Shown here in pieces: positions 10,886 to 22,400 of a stretch of DNA of 64,000 nucleotides; within the stretch, counting starts at the first letter, position 1; each line of letters begins with the position of its first letter. Location of the stretch: the NCBI RefSeq assembly GCF_900747795.2, contig NC_041395.2, positions 169,549,031-169,613,030 on the forward strand. The letters run 5' to 3'. A model generated the notes under the pieces. It had not been told where the DNA came from and ran no database searches. It was given only the letters and a program-made list of their open reading frames with translations. The stretch is from Erpetoichthys calabaricus. Lineage: Eukaryota > Chordata > Cladistia > Polypteriformes > Polypteridae. Made by a program: the position numbers and the translations under genes.

Positions 10886-12104
10886 TACGGACAAAAGTAT
10901 TGGGACACACCTCTTAATTATTGAATTCAGGTGTTTCAATCAGACCTATAGCTACAGGTGTATAAAATGAAGCACTTAACCATACTGTCTCCATTTACAA
11001 GCATTTGTGAAACAAAATGTGTCGTTCTGAAGAGCTCAGTGACTTCAAACCTGGCACTGTGATAGGATGCCACCTTTGCAATAAGAAGGTTCATGAAATT
11101 TCATCCCTGCTGGATATTCCACGGTCAACTTTAAGTGGTATTATTGGAAAGTGGAAGTGTTTAGGAACAACAGGAACTCACCCATGAAGCGGAAGACTAC
11201 ATAAAGTCACAAAGTGGGGTCAGTGACTGCTAAGGTGCATAAGGCGTAAAGTTGCCAACATTCTGCTGATTTTACAGCTGAAGAATTTCAGACTTCCACT
11301 GGCATTAAAGTAAGCACAAAAACTGTGCGGTGGGACCTTCATGGAATGGGTTTCCATGGCTGAGCAGCTGCATGCAAGCCTCACATCACCAAGTGCAATG
11401 CCAAGCGCTGGATGGAGTGGTGGAAAAGTGTTCTATGGAGTGACGAATCACACTTCTCTGTTTGGCAGCGAGATGGGTGACTATGAGTTTAGTGGATGCC
11501 ACGAGAGCGTTACCTGCCTGGCTGCATTGTGCCAACTGTGAAATTTGGTGGAGGAGGGACAATGGTATACTGTAGGGCTGTTTTCAGGGTTTGGGCTAGG
11601 CTCCTTATTTCCAGTGAAGGGCAATGTTAATGCTTCAGCATACCAAGACATTTTGAACAACGCTATGCTTACAACTTTGTGGAAACAGTTTGGGGAAGGC
11701 TCTTTTTTATTCCAACATGACTGTGCCCCAATGCACAAAGCAAGATCCATAAAGACATGGTTGGATGAGTTCTGTGTGGAAAAACCTGACTGGCCCGCAA
11801 AGAGCTATGACCTCAACCCCACTGAACACCTTTGGGATGAACTGGGAAGGAGATTGCGAGCCAGGCCTTCTCATCCACATCAGTGTCTGACCTCATATAT
11901 GCTTTACAGAAAGAATGAGCACAAATTCCCACAGAAACACTCCAAAATCATGTGGAAAGCCTTCCAAGAAGAATGGATGGAACCTGTTACATTGCAAAGC
12001 GGGGAGTAACTCTATATTAAAGTCTATTAATTTGAATGCAATGTCATTAAAGTCCCTGTTGGTGCAATGGTCAGACGTCCCAATACTTTTGTCCATAATA
12101 GTGT
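10886..12104 (+). mobile_element. Tc1-type transposon, nearly full length, broken
   Basis: About 1.2 kb between inverted ends that share GGACAAAAGTATTGGGAC (left 10889-10906; right the inverse at about 12077-12093). The body reads as a transposase from the N-terminal helix-turn-helix (CRSEELSDFKPGTVIGCH at about 11018) to the C-terminus near 12009, in more than one frame. It adjoins the CR1-like LINE and probably inserted into it. Confidence 0.85.
11018..12009 (+). pseudogene. Tc1 transposase pseudogene
   Basis: The N-terminus reads MCRSEELSDFKPGTVIGCH and IPRSTLSGIIGKWK (helix-turn-helix DNA binding), interrupted by stops near 11190-11250. The middle reads WWKSVLWSDESHFSVW (first catalytic Asp). 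The last 154 codons are open from 11545: GSFLFQHDCAPMHKARS holds the second Asp and KSYDLNPTEHLWDELGRR the third acidic residue. The normal Tc1 form is SPDLNPIE, so the site is slightly altered. Several stops and a frameshift prevent expression. DDE residues are recognisable in order, supporting a true Tc1 origin. Confidence 0.8.
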
Positions 12105-12206
12105 ATGTTGAGTGGCACTAAAATGTAAGTGACAGGAAATGAAAAGTGGTGGCATTCAAAGTGTGATGAGTTGCAACATTAAGTAAGGAAAAATCAACAT
12201 AGGAAC

Positions 12207-13986
12207 TAGGCTTGTAATGGTTCTGAAACCATTTACCGCAACACACCCAACACCCCTCCAACCCAACCCCAGCAGATCCACTGCGACTGTTTTAGTTGTA
12301 GCCTGTTGAGCTCTATAATGTTGCAAAACTCATTTCCTTTTTCACAATTAGCACTGTAACACATATAAATCAAGAAATTATTATTCTAAAAATGTGTTTA
12401 AAGTTTGATCAAGATGTATATTTTGTAAATAGTCAATCCTCATCTTTCGCATGTTAATATATTGAGCCTATGGGAAACAGGGGGTTTAGTTCCACCGACC
12501 AGCAAAAACTGTACTCTTTTGCTAGAGATTGCTCAACAATACGGTACACTTTTCCTCAGGGAATTCTTTATGACAAAACACTATTTTTGGCAATATGCAC
12601 TTTTCATGAAATAAACCATAACATACTTTACAGAAAAAAATTAATTGGTAGCATGCAAAAAACATTGGTCATCTCCTAGAACTCTGTGATTCTTTGCGCT
12701 AACATCCAAATTAAAAAAAAAAAATCTTTACTCGCTGCTGTCGGAAGATCCTGGTGAGGTCTTTACATTACCTGTCCTTCACGGCTGGAGGTTGGCGTTG
12801 GAGATCGTAAAGGACACAGCGGCTTCAAATAATCTGTCAGCGACGCCTGCTTCGTGCGCTGTTTGAACTTAAAGGATTTGGTGTACTGTAGGAGCATAGC
12901 ACAGGCGAGTTGATGTTCAGCCTCTAGCCAACTGGTCAATTCGTTAACTCGCTAGCAATAATATCAGACTCATGGCCGATATACATTTCATGAGGATATG
13001 AACTTTTTATTACACTAGCACGAAGCTTATCCAACACTTTTATTTTCTCACTAATCCACATCACCGATTGCACGCTTGGGCGTAAACCCCGATTAACAGA
13101 AAACGTAATTTTTTTTAAAGCAAATTAATCAAAATATGCAATGAATGCACGGGGAGCTACTGTATCGGATTGCAAAATTGACAAACCAAACGCCACCATT
13201 CCCATGATAACAGATAACACCAAGAGCTTTGTGAATGTGCTTTGCACATCCTGTACAGTTTAATCTGGGCAGAACAGAAGGGAATGGGCGTTAACCAGCC
13301 CCCGCTTTTAGACAGAGTGAGAAAAGTGGTCACTTTTTTCGAACGTAGCACTACTGTTGCAGCAGTGGTAATGGGAAAACAAGAGATGACATGCTTGAGC
13401 GCTACCTTGAAGAGAAGGCTGCTGTTTTCTCAGTACTTACAGATAGGAGTATTAAAATGAACATTAAGGACATTGTTACGCTGTCTGATGAAGATGTAAA
13501 AATAGCTGAGGGCGTCGTTAAGGGTCTCAGACCACTGTAAATAGTGACAACTCTATTTAGCACTGAACAATGATAATGCCACTGAAACACAATTCTGGCA
13601 TCCATGAAGCAAAGTGACTTCGATTCAGCAGTTGAGATAGATGTCAAATCTGCCATTGCATCTGACGTTAACAACAGATAACTTCTTCATAAAACATAAT
13701 CGAAGCATTTTCACAAAAATGTGTGGTTAACTGAATGCACCACTGTTTATTTCTGACTGGGTTTTTATTTTTTTAATTTATTTTTGCTTGCTTAAACTTG
13801 CCTTAAGTGAATCTATCTATCTATCTATAGTTAATTTATGTGAGTTAGGTTAATGTACAATGTACTTTGTTGCTCTCTTTATTGTTTTTTTTGTGTAAAA
13901 ACAAAAAAATGAGGCATGAATCGAACTGTGGATTAAAAATCAAAGTCTGAACCAAACCAAGGATTTGGAGAATCATTACACCCCTA
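12207..13986 (+). mobile_element. hAT transposon, ZBED1/Ac-like, degraded
   Basis: A 1,780-bp element with inverted ends TAGGCTTGTAATGGTTC / GAATCATTACACCCCTA. Flanking octamers ATAGGAAC (12199-12206) and ATAGAAGC (13987-13994) agree at six of eight positions, a worn 8-bp target duplication. Coding remains of a ZBED1-like transposase are present inside. Confidence 0.75.
13150..13545 (+). pseudogene. ZBED1-like hAT transposase remnant
   Basis: Short frames read DRVRKVVTFFERSTTVAAV, then, after a shift, KAAVFSVLTDRSIKMN and SDEDVKIAEGVVKGLRPL. The latter matches the ZBED1-type hAT core (normally ...LSDDDIKLAEE..LVLKPLKTVTTLL). The BED finger and the C-terminal dimerisation part are not seen. 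It is strongly decayed, with several stops. It may once have coded for the transposase of the surrounding element. Confidence 0.65.
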
Positions 13987-15299
13987 ATAGAAGCACATTA
14001 CGTTCATTTCATGTGAATATACAGAATAATCTTCCATTTATGGATATCTGACATAGGGAGACATTTTCCATATAAGTGAGACATTTCCAATTTAGATAGA
14101 TATTTGACATATACAAGTGAAAAATACTCTATATAGCCTGGAAATTTGACATTTGAACTGGACAACTGACATATAAGTTGGACATTCGCTGTTTACACTG
14201 AAAATATGTCACACAAATTTGATATTTGCCATATTGTACACCAAAATGCATATTAGAAATAAGATACCATGTTTATATTGGGCATCTCCTTAATGTAGGA
14301 AGGCACACTACCAAAAAGAGTGCACCGCTTTACAAACAGTATCCCAAAAATGTGTAACAAAACCTTATACATTTATGGATTAACCACATTCTTGTCCTAA
14401 GCCTCCATATTGTTGGGAAAGACCTTATGGAAAAGAAAATTTGTGAATTATGTTTGTGAAGCCTAACCTCAAGGCCTGGATTTTATACTACAAAGCCACC
14501 CTTTTTATCCCAGTCTCTGACTGACATTGTAAACCTGCTCCAGTCATTTAAACCATCAGTGTTACAAATGCAGAATAAATTTAAATAACTGTAGAGCAGG
14601 AATCCACTGCATAAGGTAAAAGCTGTTTGACTATGTTGATTTATTTACAGAGGTAAATATAACAGAATGGCATTGTATGAAAAATCCATTTTTTTTTTTT
14701 TACTTTTCTTCCACTGTTAGGGAAACATAAGTTTATGAAACAAGCCTAATTTTAACTGCATTACAAAATTCAGCTTAAGAAAATGTTTCTGGATGTCGTG
14801 TTTGGTTTTTGTGAACCTGTAATTTCTTGAGATTTGAATGGAAAGTACTGCAGCATGTGCTCATTGCAGCAATTAAAGCTCTTGAACTTATCTCATTAAA
14901 TCGCCAGGGACAAACCTCTACCTCTACCTCTAAACTTTTCAACAAGTTCAACAAGGACTTGCTAACCCATATGGACTAGGGTCACTCATTTGCAATTTTC
15001 TCCATGAAAAGAAACCCTAAGGATCAAATCAGGATTCAAGTGCTAGGAAAGTGACAACACTTCCCACTGTGCTTATTATGTGTAGTAAAATAGTTAAATA
15101 TGCTGCTTAAGAAAATAATACAGCAATGGATACAAATGAACAATACAACAATGAATAAAGTATTTCATTATCTAAAAACATTACCGATTTATTTTGTAAA
15201 CAAAAGGGTGCAGACCTCTCCCAGTAGCAATGGGTACAAGAGAAGAATCAACCTTCAGAAAGTGCTTGTCATTTGACATTATCGTCCAAAGACAATGGG

Positions 15300-15430
15300 G
15301 TTTGCATTGTTGTAGCTTCACACCTCTAAGGTACTGGGTTCAAATCACAGCCCAGTCTCTGCCTATGTGGAGTTTACATGTGCTGCTCATGTCTGTGAGA
15401 GGATTTCTCCATGCACTCCTATTAACAACC
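15300..15430 (+). repeat. Degraded SINE fragment
   Basis: Resembles the sense SINE body: GGTACTGGGTTCAAATCACAG (B-box-like GGTTCAAATC), then TATGTGGAGTTTACATGTGC. It is highly diverged. A further worn antisense piece follows at about 15540-15690. Confidence 0.5.
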
Positions 15431-16165
15431 ATATTACATTCGCCTCCCGTAAATATACAGAATAAATTGAATCAGTAGACCTAAAAATTAATTTGATGTT
15501 TTGCCTAATGTCCCTATATAACTAAACAACACAATTGTATAAAAGGTACGACTAACCCTAGACAGGATGCCAGTATCTGCATACATGTCAACAGTCACAC
15601 TTTAAAGCTGCCAAGTAGCCTAACATACACATCTTTGGGATGAGGAAAGGAAATGGAGTAAAGGGAGAAAGCTCCCATGGACAAGGGGAGCCTATGTATA
15701 CTTCACAAATGCAGTGACCGACCCTTGGAGTTTGTCACAGAAGTGCATATTAAAATTAATAAAAAGCTAGTAAAATAATGTAATATTCTCCAACCTGCTT
15801 AACCCTCATTTAACATAATTCACTATCATAAATGAGTATCATTTACCAAAGGAGATATCACCATTTTCTTTCTAAGCAATTTACATATCTATACATTTTT
15901 TAAATAATAAATACCCACAGTGGGGGGTGAATCCTCTTAGCATAGGGTTTTTCAAGTTCAGTCATGGAGCCCCCAGCAACCCACAGTGAAATATCTGCTA
16001 GAATCTTTATATTGCAAAATAGTACTGTTTCAGAAACTACTGAGGTATGCTGTGTTATTATTTACAGGCACAATAAATCCAAACTCTGATACCAAAAAGT
16101 GGATGGACAGATGAGTCTGACTTCCTGGTTTTGTAATTTTTTTCACTTATTTGTCATTTATACAG

Positions 16166-16300
16166 GTTCAAGCTTTGGCTATTGGCAGTAAATTTGAGGA
16201 GGAAATCAAAGCAGAGAAGGAGGAGAGAAGGAGGCTAGAGCTGGAGAAGAAACAGCGAAGGGCTGCTTTCAAGGAGCTGCAGTCAGCCTTCACGCCCTGA
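16166..16300 (+). CDS. efhd1: EFHD1/EFHD2 (swiprosin family), last coding exon
   Basis: Follows a good acceptor (TTTATACAG). It encodes VQALAIGSKFEEEIKAEKEE, then RRRLELEKKQRRAAFKELQ, ending SAFTP and TGA: 44 residues. This is the C-terminal coiled-coil helix of swiprosins, rich in Glu/Lys/Arg, used for dimerisation and binding to actin or other partners. VQALAIGSKFE resembles EFHD1 (VQALSSASKFE), while AAFKELQS.F is closer to EFHD2; the symbol is provisional. The reading frame is intact and continuous with the exon at 2333-2467, so both belong to a functional gene whose earlier exons lie left of the window. Confidence 0.88.
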   Translation, partial: VQALAIGSKFEEEIKAEKEERRRLELEKKQRRAAFKELQSAFTP

Positions 16301-17437
16301 GTTCTAGGGGGCCCTTGTGATGTGCTGACCCCAAGATTTGAGAAGATGTAACCCCAACTCACCCATCTCATCACTGCTGCACTGCCGACCTATTCAGTGT
16401 GGACATGTGGCTCAAGTCAGTCATTGAGCGTCTAGTGTAATTCTAGACAATTGAGCATGGCCAGCTGAGTGACACTGTCTTCACGGCCTGGCAGCTGGAT
16501 AGGGACCATATGTAATAGTCAATGATTCAGTCCTTATTTTATATTGTGCCTTTAACAGAACACACCATTATAACACCCTTTACAAAGCAATCAAGTATAT
16601 TATTTTAAGAAGAAAAAAAATGTGTTATCCCTTGTAACTGCTGCAGGTGTAATAAAAGATCTAAAGACTTGCTATAATCCATCATCCCGTATGAAAAAAG
16701 AATATAAAGGAAGTGTATGGACAAAGAGAGTTACTGCTTTTTTATTTTTCCTCCCATGTTATTGTTATTCATTGTGGATAAGCCAGGAATGTGATACTTG
16801 CAGCCAAAGCATCACTCTAAATGGAAGAAAGCTAGGGCTATGCTGACTGGCTGAGGAATACAGCCCGAGTCCATTCCCCCTCTCCCACCATCACACTTTT
16901 TTTGTGCCAGTATTTGCTTTACTTCGCCAGACAGGACCAAAATTTAAAATTCTAATGCAGAGCTTGAGTGGTAGTTTTGTAATTTTTTCCCTCTTATGGG
17001 CTGCTTATCCTTTGATTTTCAGGTTGACGGATTCCCTTTTTCCTAGAACTCAGGTATTATATTCAGGGTATAAATCATTATGAAACACCCAAAATGACAG
17101 CGAAACGTGTCAAGATGAGAGATATTCCAGTCTGAACATATGCAGGTTAGGTGTTCATGTGTGGATTGGGTTTTCAAGTCATTAATAATAATAATAATAA
17201 TTCATTGAAATATGTTGGTTATGGGTGCACTTAGTTCACTGGCATATTCGCTTCACTTTCTTCATCAGTTTCGGATTTACTGTCATGTAGCCAATGCATG
17301 TCAGCTGAAGGAGGGCCAAAGTTCAGGGAGTCAAGAAGGTCTGGCTGACAACTGGCGGACTCTCCAAGTACCTCGGACAAAACCAAAATAGTTGAACAAA
17401 AAAATGACATAAAAGTGTAATTTGAATCCTCTTAACA
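16301..17437 (+). other. Probable EFHD 3' untranslated region
   Basis: The 3' UTR starts after the TGA. Candidate polyadenylation signals are AATAAA at 16651-16656 and weaker variants further on. No other gene is visible. Where the transcript ends cannot be decided from sequence. Confidence 0.5.
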
Positions 17438-18008
17438 CAGGGGTTCTCAAGTTCAGTCCTGGTGCCCCCAACTTTGGCTGCAGACTTTCATCTCAACCAG
17501 TATCACACCTAGTAAATCATGTTTATGTTTAGTTACTCTCATTGTTTAATTTGCAGGCCGTTTATTTCTTTTCACAGTTTGCATTTAGAAACATTCAATA
17601 AGAGATTTACATTTATAATATGAAAAGGTTTGCTACAGCTTTAAATAATTAACTCCATTTTGTCATTTTCTTTTTGATTCACTTTTTTCTGTGGAGTTTT
17701 ACCTCTTAATTTTATCTGAATACTGACAATTAATGATGAGACGCAGGTGCAAATGATACTGAATTCCAGGGGGCAGAAGCTGCTTCAATGTTAGCCACTT
17801 GTATAGTTATTAGCAAGAAACAGTTTTCAATAAACTGAGCCTTAAAAAGGAACACATATTAACAGCATTATAAAAAGAATGAATTGCCTAGTAATCCTTT
17901 AGCACAAGAAATTTGCTTTTATAATGGAGGAGTCCAATTAAAAGCAGAAATTGGTGGAGAAGAAACCTTGCCGCCATGGGAGGCACACAACTGAACTTGA
18001 AGCCTCTG
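17438..18008. mobile_element. hAT-type MITE, long inverted repeats, worn
   Basis: Begins CAGGGGTTCTCAAGTTCAGT and ends ACTGAACTTGAAGCCTCTG, inverse of each other with a few changes. The next inner bases (TGGTGCCCCC / GGGAGGCACA) also pair. It has no coding content. Flanking octamers match only partly (TCTTAACA and TCCTAAGC). Similar ends are seen at 36148-36704 and 62340-62786. Confidence 0.65.
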
Positions 18009-18917
18009 TCCTAAGCCAGCCCCTACCTGTAGTTGTACTTCGAATTGTATATTAAAATACCAAGTATCATTAAAAAAACAGATAAAACCATCTCTGGCTA
18101 AACTAAATAATTATAGTATTTTTTTTAAATGTTAGAGGGTGTCCAGGTGTGTATGCTATGACCTGGCACCCTGTCCACAATTTGTTTTTGGTAGCTTCAA
18201 GTGCTAGGACGACAGATTGCAGCTTCCCATTACCTTGTAATAAAATTGACTATAGAAAATGGATGGATTGATAGATGGATAGCTTATAATGCAAATTCTG
18301 CTTTCTGTATTATGCTTTACATTGAACAGTGAACATTTTGTAACTTAATTTTAGATGTAGTATTTTCTCACAGAAAAATAAACATTTAAGATTCTAAAAT
18401 ATATTTCTAAAGTAAAGTGTTTTTAAAGTATATAAATATTTATGTAATTTGAAAGTTATTATAACATATAGTTTACATATTCTATAATAAAGACAGTCTC
18501 CATTAGAATATATTATGCTGTCAGTATTACTGATACCAGAGTAGTCTGTGTCCATAAGACATATCTATTTGGCTTGGCAACATGAGGCATGCTACTTTAG
18601 CTTATCCAGTTAATGTACTAGTAAGGTAAAGAACCATAACCAGGGCCTGATACTAAAACATGGGAGCTAAGCTCTTAACCTAAGGATGGCACTAATAAAT
18701 GTGTCCCCTGTCCAATTATACAGTAGCATTCAGTTATGAATATGCTGCAATAAGTAATATTCATAGGAAATAATGCAACAGAGCATAGTTTACAGAGTTA
18801 AAATGACAAAAAACCTTTGTTTCAGAAAGGAATAAAAGTCTATTTATTTGCATTAATGGAACTGTTGTGCATGAGGTAGCCAGATTCAAGGCTAAGGTAA
18901 CCTGTGTAGAGTTTGTA
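18009..18917. other. Gene-free stretch with SINE tail remnant
   Basis: A+T-rich. At 18130-18275 it holds a strongly degraded SINE 3' part (CCTGGCACCCTGTCC, tail GGATGGATTGATAGATGG). Nothing else recognised. Confidence 0.4.
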
Positions 18918-19070
18918 TAATAATAAATAATAATAATTCATTACATTTATATAGCGCTTTTCTCAGTACTCAAAGCGCTATCCACACAGGGAGGAACCGG
19001 GAAGCGAACCCACAATCTTCCACAGTCTCCTTACTGCAAAGCAGCAGCACTACCACCGTGCCACCTGTAT
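18918..19070 (-). repeat. tRNA-derived SINE, second tail type, antisense
   Basis: Reads on the minus strand from a tRNA-like head (CAGGTGGCACGGTGGTAGTGC), through GGGTTCGCTTCCCGG (a B box), to a tail GCGCTATATAAATGTAATGA plus (ATT)n. A sense copy lies at 42520-42674. It shares the tRNA-like head with the other SINE (32311-32660) but has a different tail. Confidence 0.85.
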
Positions 19071-19204
19071 CTTGTTTTCATGTCCATGTGCTGTGAGCTT
19101 TGCCACTCATAATGTTCTTAATGTTAAGCTTGTAATGAATCAATTTCAATTTCAAACTTTAGCACTATGGTTAGTATTTTTACCATTCAGCTCTAAGAAA
19201 CTTG

Positions 19205-19410
19205 AATCCTGACCCAGGTGCAGTGTGATTGGAGTTTGCACTATCTGCCAGTATCTGGATAGGCTTTCTTACTGGGTATTTTGGTTTCCTCCCACATTTC
19301 CAATCTGGTTGATTCGTGACTCTAAAATGTCTGATGTGACAGGATGGAGGTGTGTGTTCCCTGTGATGAACTGGTATCTTATTAGGGGTTGGTTGTTTCT
19401 TTGCACTTGA
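19205..19410 (+). repeat. Degraded SINE copy
   Basis: A worn sense copy of the SINE complete at 32311-32660: TTGGTTTCCTCCCACATTTCC, then TTCCCTGTGATGAACTGG. Head partly visible as GTGCAGTGTGATTGGAGTTT. Confidence 0.5.
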
Positions 19411-22400
19411 TTTTACATGGGTTGGTTACAGCTATACACAAACCTCTGTAGAAAAACTGGTCTCAGAAAATGAATGGCAGGAAAATTAGAAGCATTGCAC
19501 ATTGATTCAAAAATACTTTTGTATGACAACTCTCTCTCTCTCAAAGCAAACAAAGTTGTTCTGCCACATATTGTTTATGTATTCTTGCTATTTATAAAAC
19601 CTGGGCCCTATGCAGGGTGCATTCTTTGGGTAAGTCAAAGGTGTGGAAAAAATAAACATACAGGCCTCCATGTCAAATTATCTTAGTATTACTAGCTTTG
19701 ATTTTTGAAAATGTGTTCTTTCTTATTGAAACTATGGTCTCTAAATGTTTCTGATTTTAACTTCATGTACATGTGAATTGACCTCTTGACTGCCAGGAGA
19801 CTGGTATTTGACATAAATTTGTACTGACACCGGATTCATGCTTGGATTTGTATTTGATAAGAAAACTGGCACAGGGCTGAATTTCCACATTTTTGAATTT
19901 GTACAAAGACATGCAAGAGGGCTGGGAGATCAGCAATCAATTCACATTCTCAATAACAACTAGATAGAAAACAGAGAAGCTTGGTAAGAATAAAATGCCT
20001 TGCATAAATAAGCAAACAAGCAAAAACTGAAAAGAATGGGGAACAATGAGTTTAGGATATGATTGCATCACATTTTTTATGTGTTTTTACATTTGCTTTG
20101 AGGATTACCTGAATGTTAAAAGATTTGTCATTTTTAACCTGTTTGTATGCAGATAACTGCACATTTGTAACGAGTGCATGCAAATAAAAGCTGTAATTTC
20201 TAAAATTATTACAGACCAATGGTTTTGTCATCTTTATTAAAAACAGAATTTTGACAAGCGCCACACCATTTTTGTCACAGGAAATGACTACAGAGAAGAG
20301 GCCATATACAGAAGCTTCTTCTATTATAAATTCCCTCCTTTTCTTTTATCTTATTCCTTATCTTTCTTCATATCTTTACATTTTATTATGATAGTCTATA
20401 ATTATATCTGATTATAATGAAACAAAATCTAAAATGTATCAAAGGGGAAAGGCTTACGAATATCATGTGTCATTATTTACAAACACAACCTAAGACATGC
20501 GATTGAGCAGATACTATAGTGAGTATTTATTACCTGGTTATTTCTTTTTCATTTTAGTTCTGTCCAGAATGGTGCTTTCCAATCCCAGTCCCAGGGGAGC
20601 ACTGTAGCTGTACGCTTTTGTTCCGACCATTTTCATCTCTAATTGATCTTATTGGTTAATTAGCTGGTCATTTTTCTTGTATTATTCTGCATTTACAGAA
20701 TAGCAAATGTGTGAGATTTACATTTATAAGTAAGTTAGATAAATCATACACCACTATTGGTGCAGTTTGCTTGCTTAATAGTATCCTAATAATGACACAG
20801 GTCCACAAATGAATAATTTCTAAACACTAATGATACATTTATAGTTGTCATAAATTGCTGATTTTGCACACAACATATATAAATCTTTTAAAAATGATGT
20901 AGTGACCATTTATTTCTTTGCTAGGATGTCTGCAATTCTGAAACTCTCTATTCATTCCAAGTAACCATTTAGTGGTATTTAATTACAGCTAAAGAGTCCA
21001 AAAACGAGAGGCACACAAAAGTCAGCAAAACATTATCAGTACAAATGCACTTTTATCTGACACAGCATGTCCATACATTCCCAGATTATGAAAACTAGCC
21101 ATGATGATTTAACATTTTCTTTCCACTTCTTCTGTGTTCAGCTTCTATATTTTAACTCTTGCCTTTAGCTACTCTACATGACACTGTCATAGTGAATAGG
21201 ATGTTGTGGAAACCTGCTGAAAACATCAACAGATATCACCATTTGTACAAATTTTGAAAGAAAGGACAACATTCCACTTCACATAATGTAACACTGAACA
21301 TTTATAATGTGGCCTTGGATGTAATATAACAATAAATACAACAACATCAAATCAAAGAATTGTTTAAACAATCATGCACAACTTAATTTAGAAGAGTTGC
21401 AGACAGCAGTGTCATGCTAAAATATATAATATAGAAAATAGCTCTGTTGAAGATTTCATATACAGTATAATCATTTCTCCATCCATCTTCAAACCTGCTT
21501 AATCGGGTTTTTGTCAGTATGGTCTATATAGAAAATAAAACACTTCCAAAACTAAAATGTTCAGGGCACAGTTTTAGTAAAAACAGCTAGTGTGCTAGTG
21601 CAACTGAAAACTTGCATATATAAAAGAAATAGTTTTTTTTGTAAAAGTGAAAATGTACTTGCTGGTTAAAAAATTTAATGTTTTTGTACAGCAAAACTAC
21701 TCCAGAAGAATGCTAAGTTTACTGTGAATAAGACAAGACAATCTTATAGCGTCCCTCTACCTATGCAAAAATAACCATTTATTCAACAAAGTAAACCTAA
21801 AGAATGGATGAGAGTAAACAGAGAAAAAATCATTGATGCATTTCTGGGCTATCCAAACAAGAACATAGACCCCATCAATTGAGATGTCTTGCCCACTTTC
21901 CCACCTCAAAATATTACATATACTCCCTTTTACACCTTCACATTGGTCTCCCTGTCATCTCTCTTCCTCAACCCAGTTAAGTGTAAGAGCCATCTCACCT
22001 CTTGGTGAGGCTCATCTCTTGGGACTAACATGACAACATCATACTATAAAAGACACAGATGGCTGAACACTTTACTAGCAAAAACCTTTCACTCAGTGCT
22101 CTACATGCAAATATAAGTAATTTTACGGTATCAAAATGTGTTTTCCTGAAGTAAGGAAAGAAGTGGGAGATGAGGTAGTATAACTTTCTTCAGAGAGGCT
22201 CAATTTTAATTTTCCATTTCAAAATTCTTACCATTATACTGTCACATTTTATTTTACACCCTCCCCCTCTTAACTTTTCTTTAACCAGACTGATCCAAAT
22301 ATACTGATTTGAGATGTAATAAAACTTACAGGAACCAATCTCATCGATTTAACACTTGAATTATCATTTAATTTACTAAACTGACAACTCATGCAACAAA

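Larger units (their letters stand above)
2468..16165 (+). other. Last EFHD intron, 13.7 kb, filled with transposons
   Basis: This intron begins GTATGAG and ends TTATACAG. Both flanking exons are in phase 0, so it joins AAG (Lys) to GTT (Val). Its content is listed separately: two hAT elements, a hAT MITE, Tc1 elements, a CR1-like LINE interrupted by a Helitron and several worn SINE copies. Segments 2600-3160, 5640-7360, 7560-8330 and 13990-16160 show only A+T-rich sequence and degraded repeats. Confidence 0.8.

Noticed and set aside
16622-16846. A 74-codon frame after the EFHD stop
   Set aside because: Lies in the probable 3' UTR, with no motif and no splice signals to join it to the gene.
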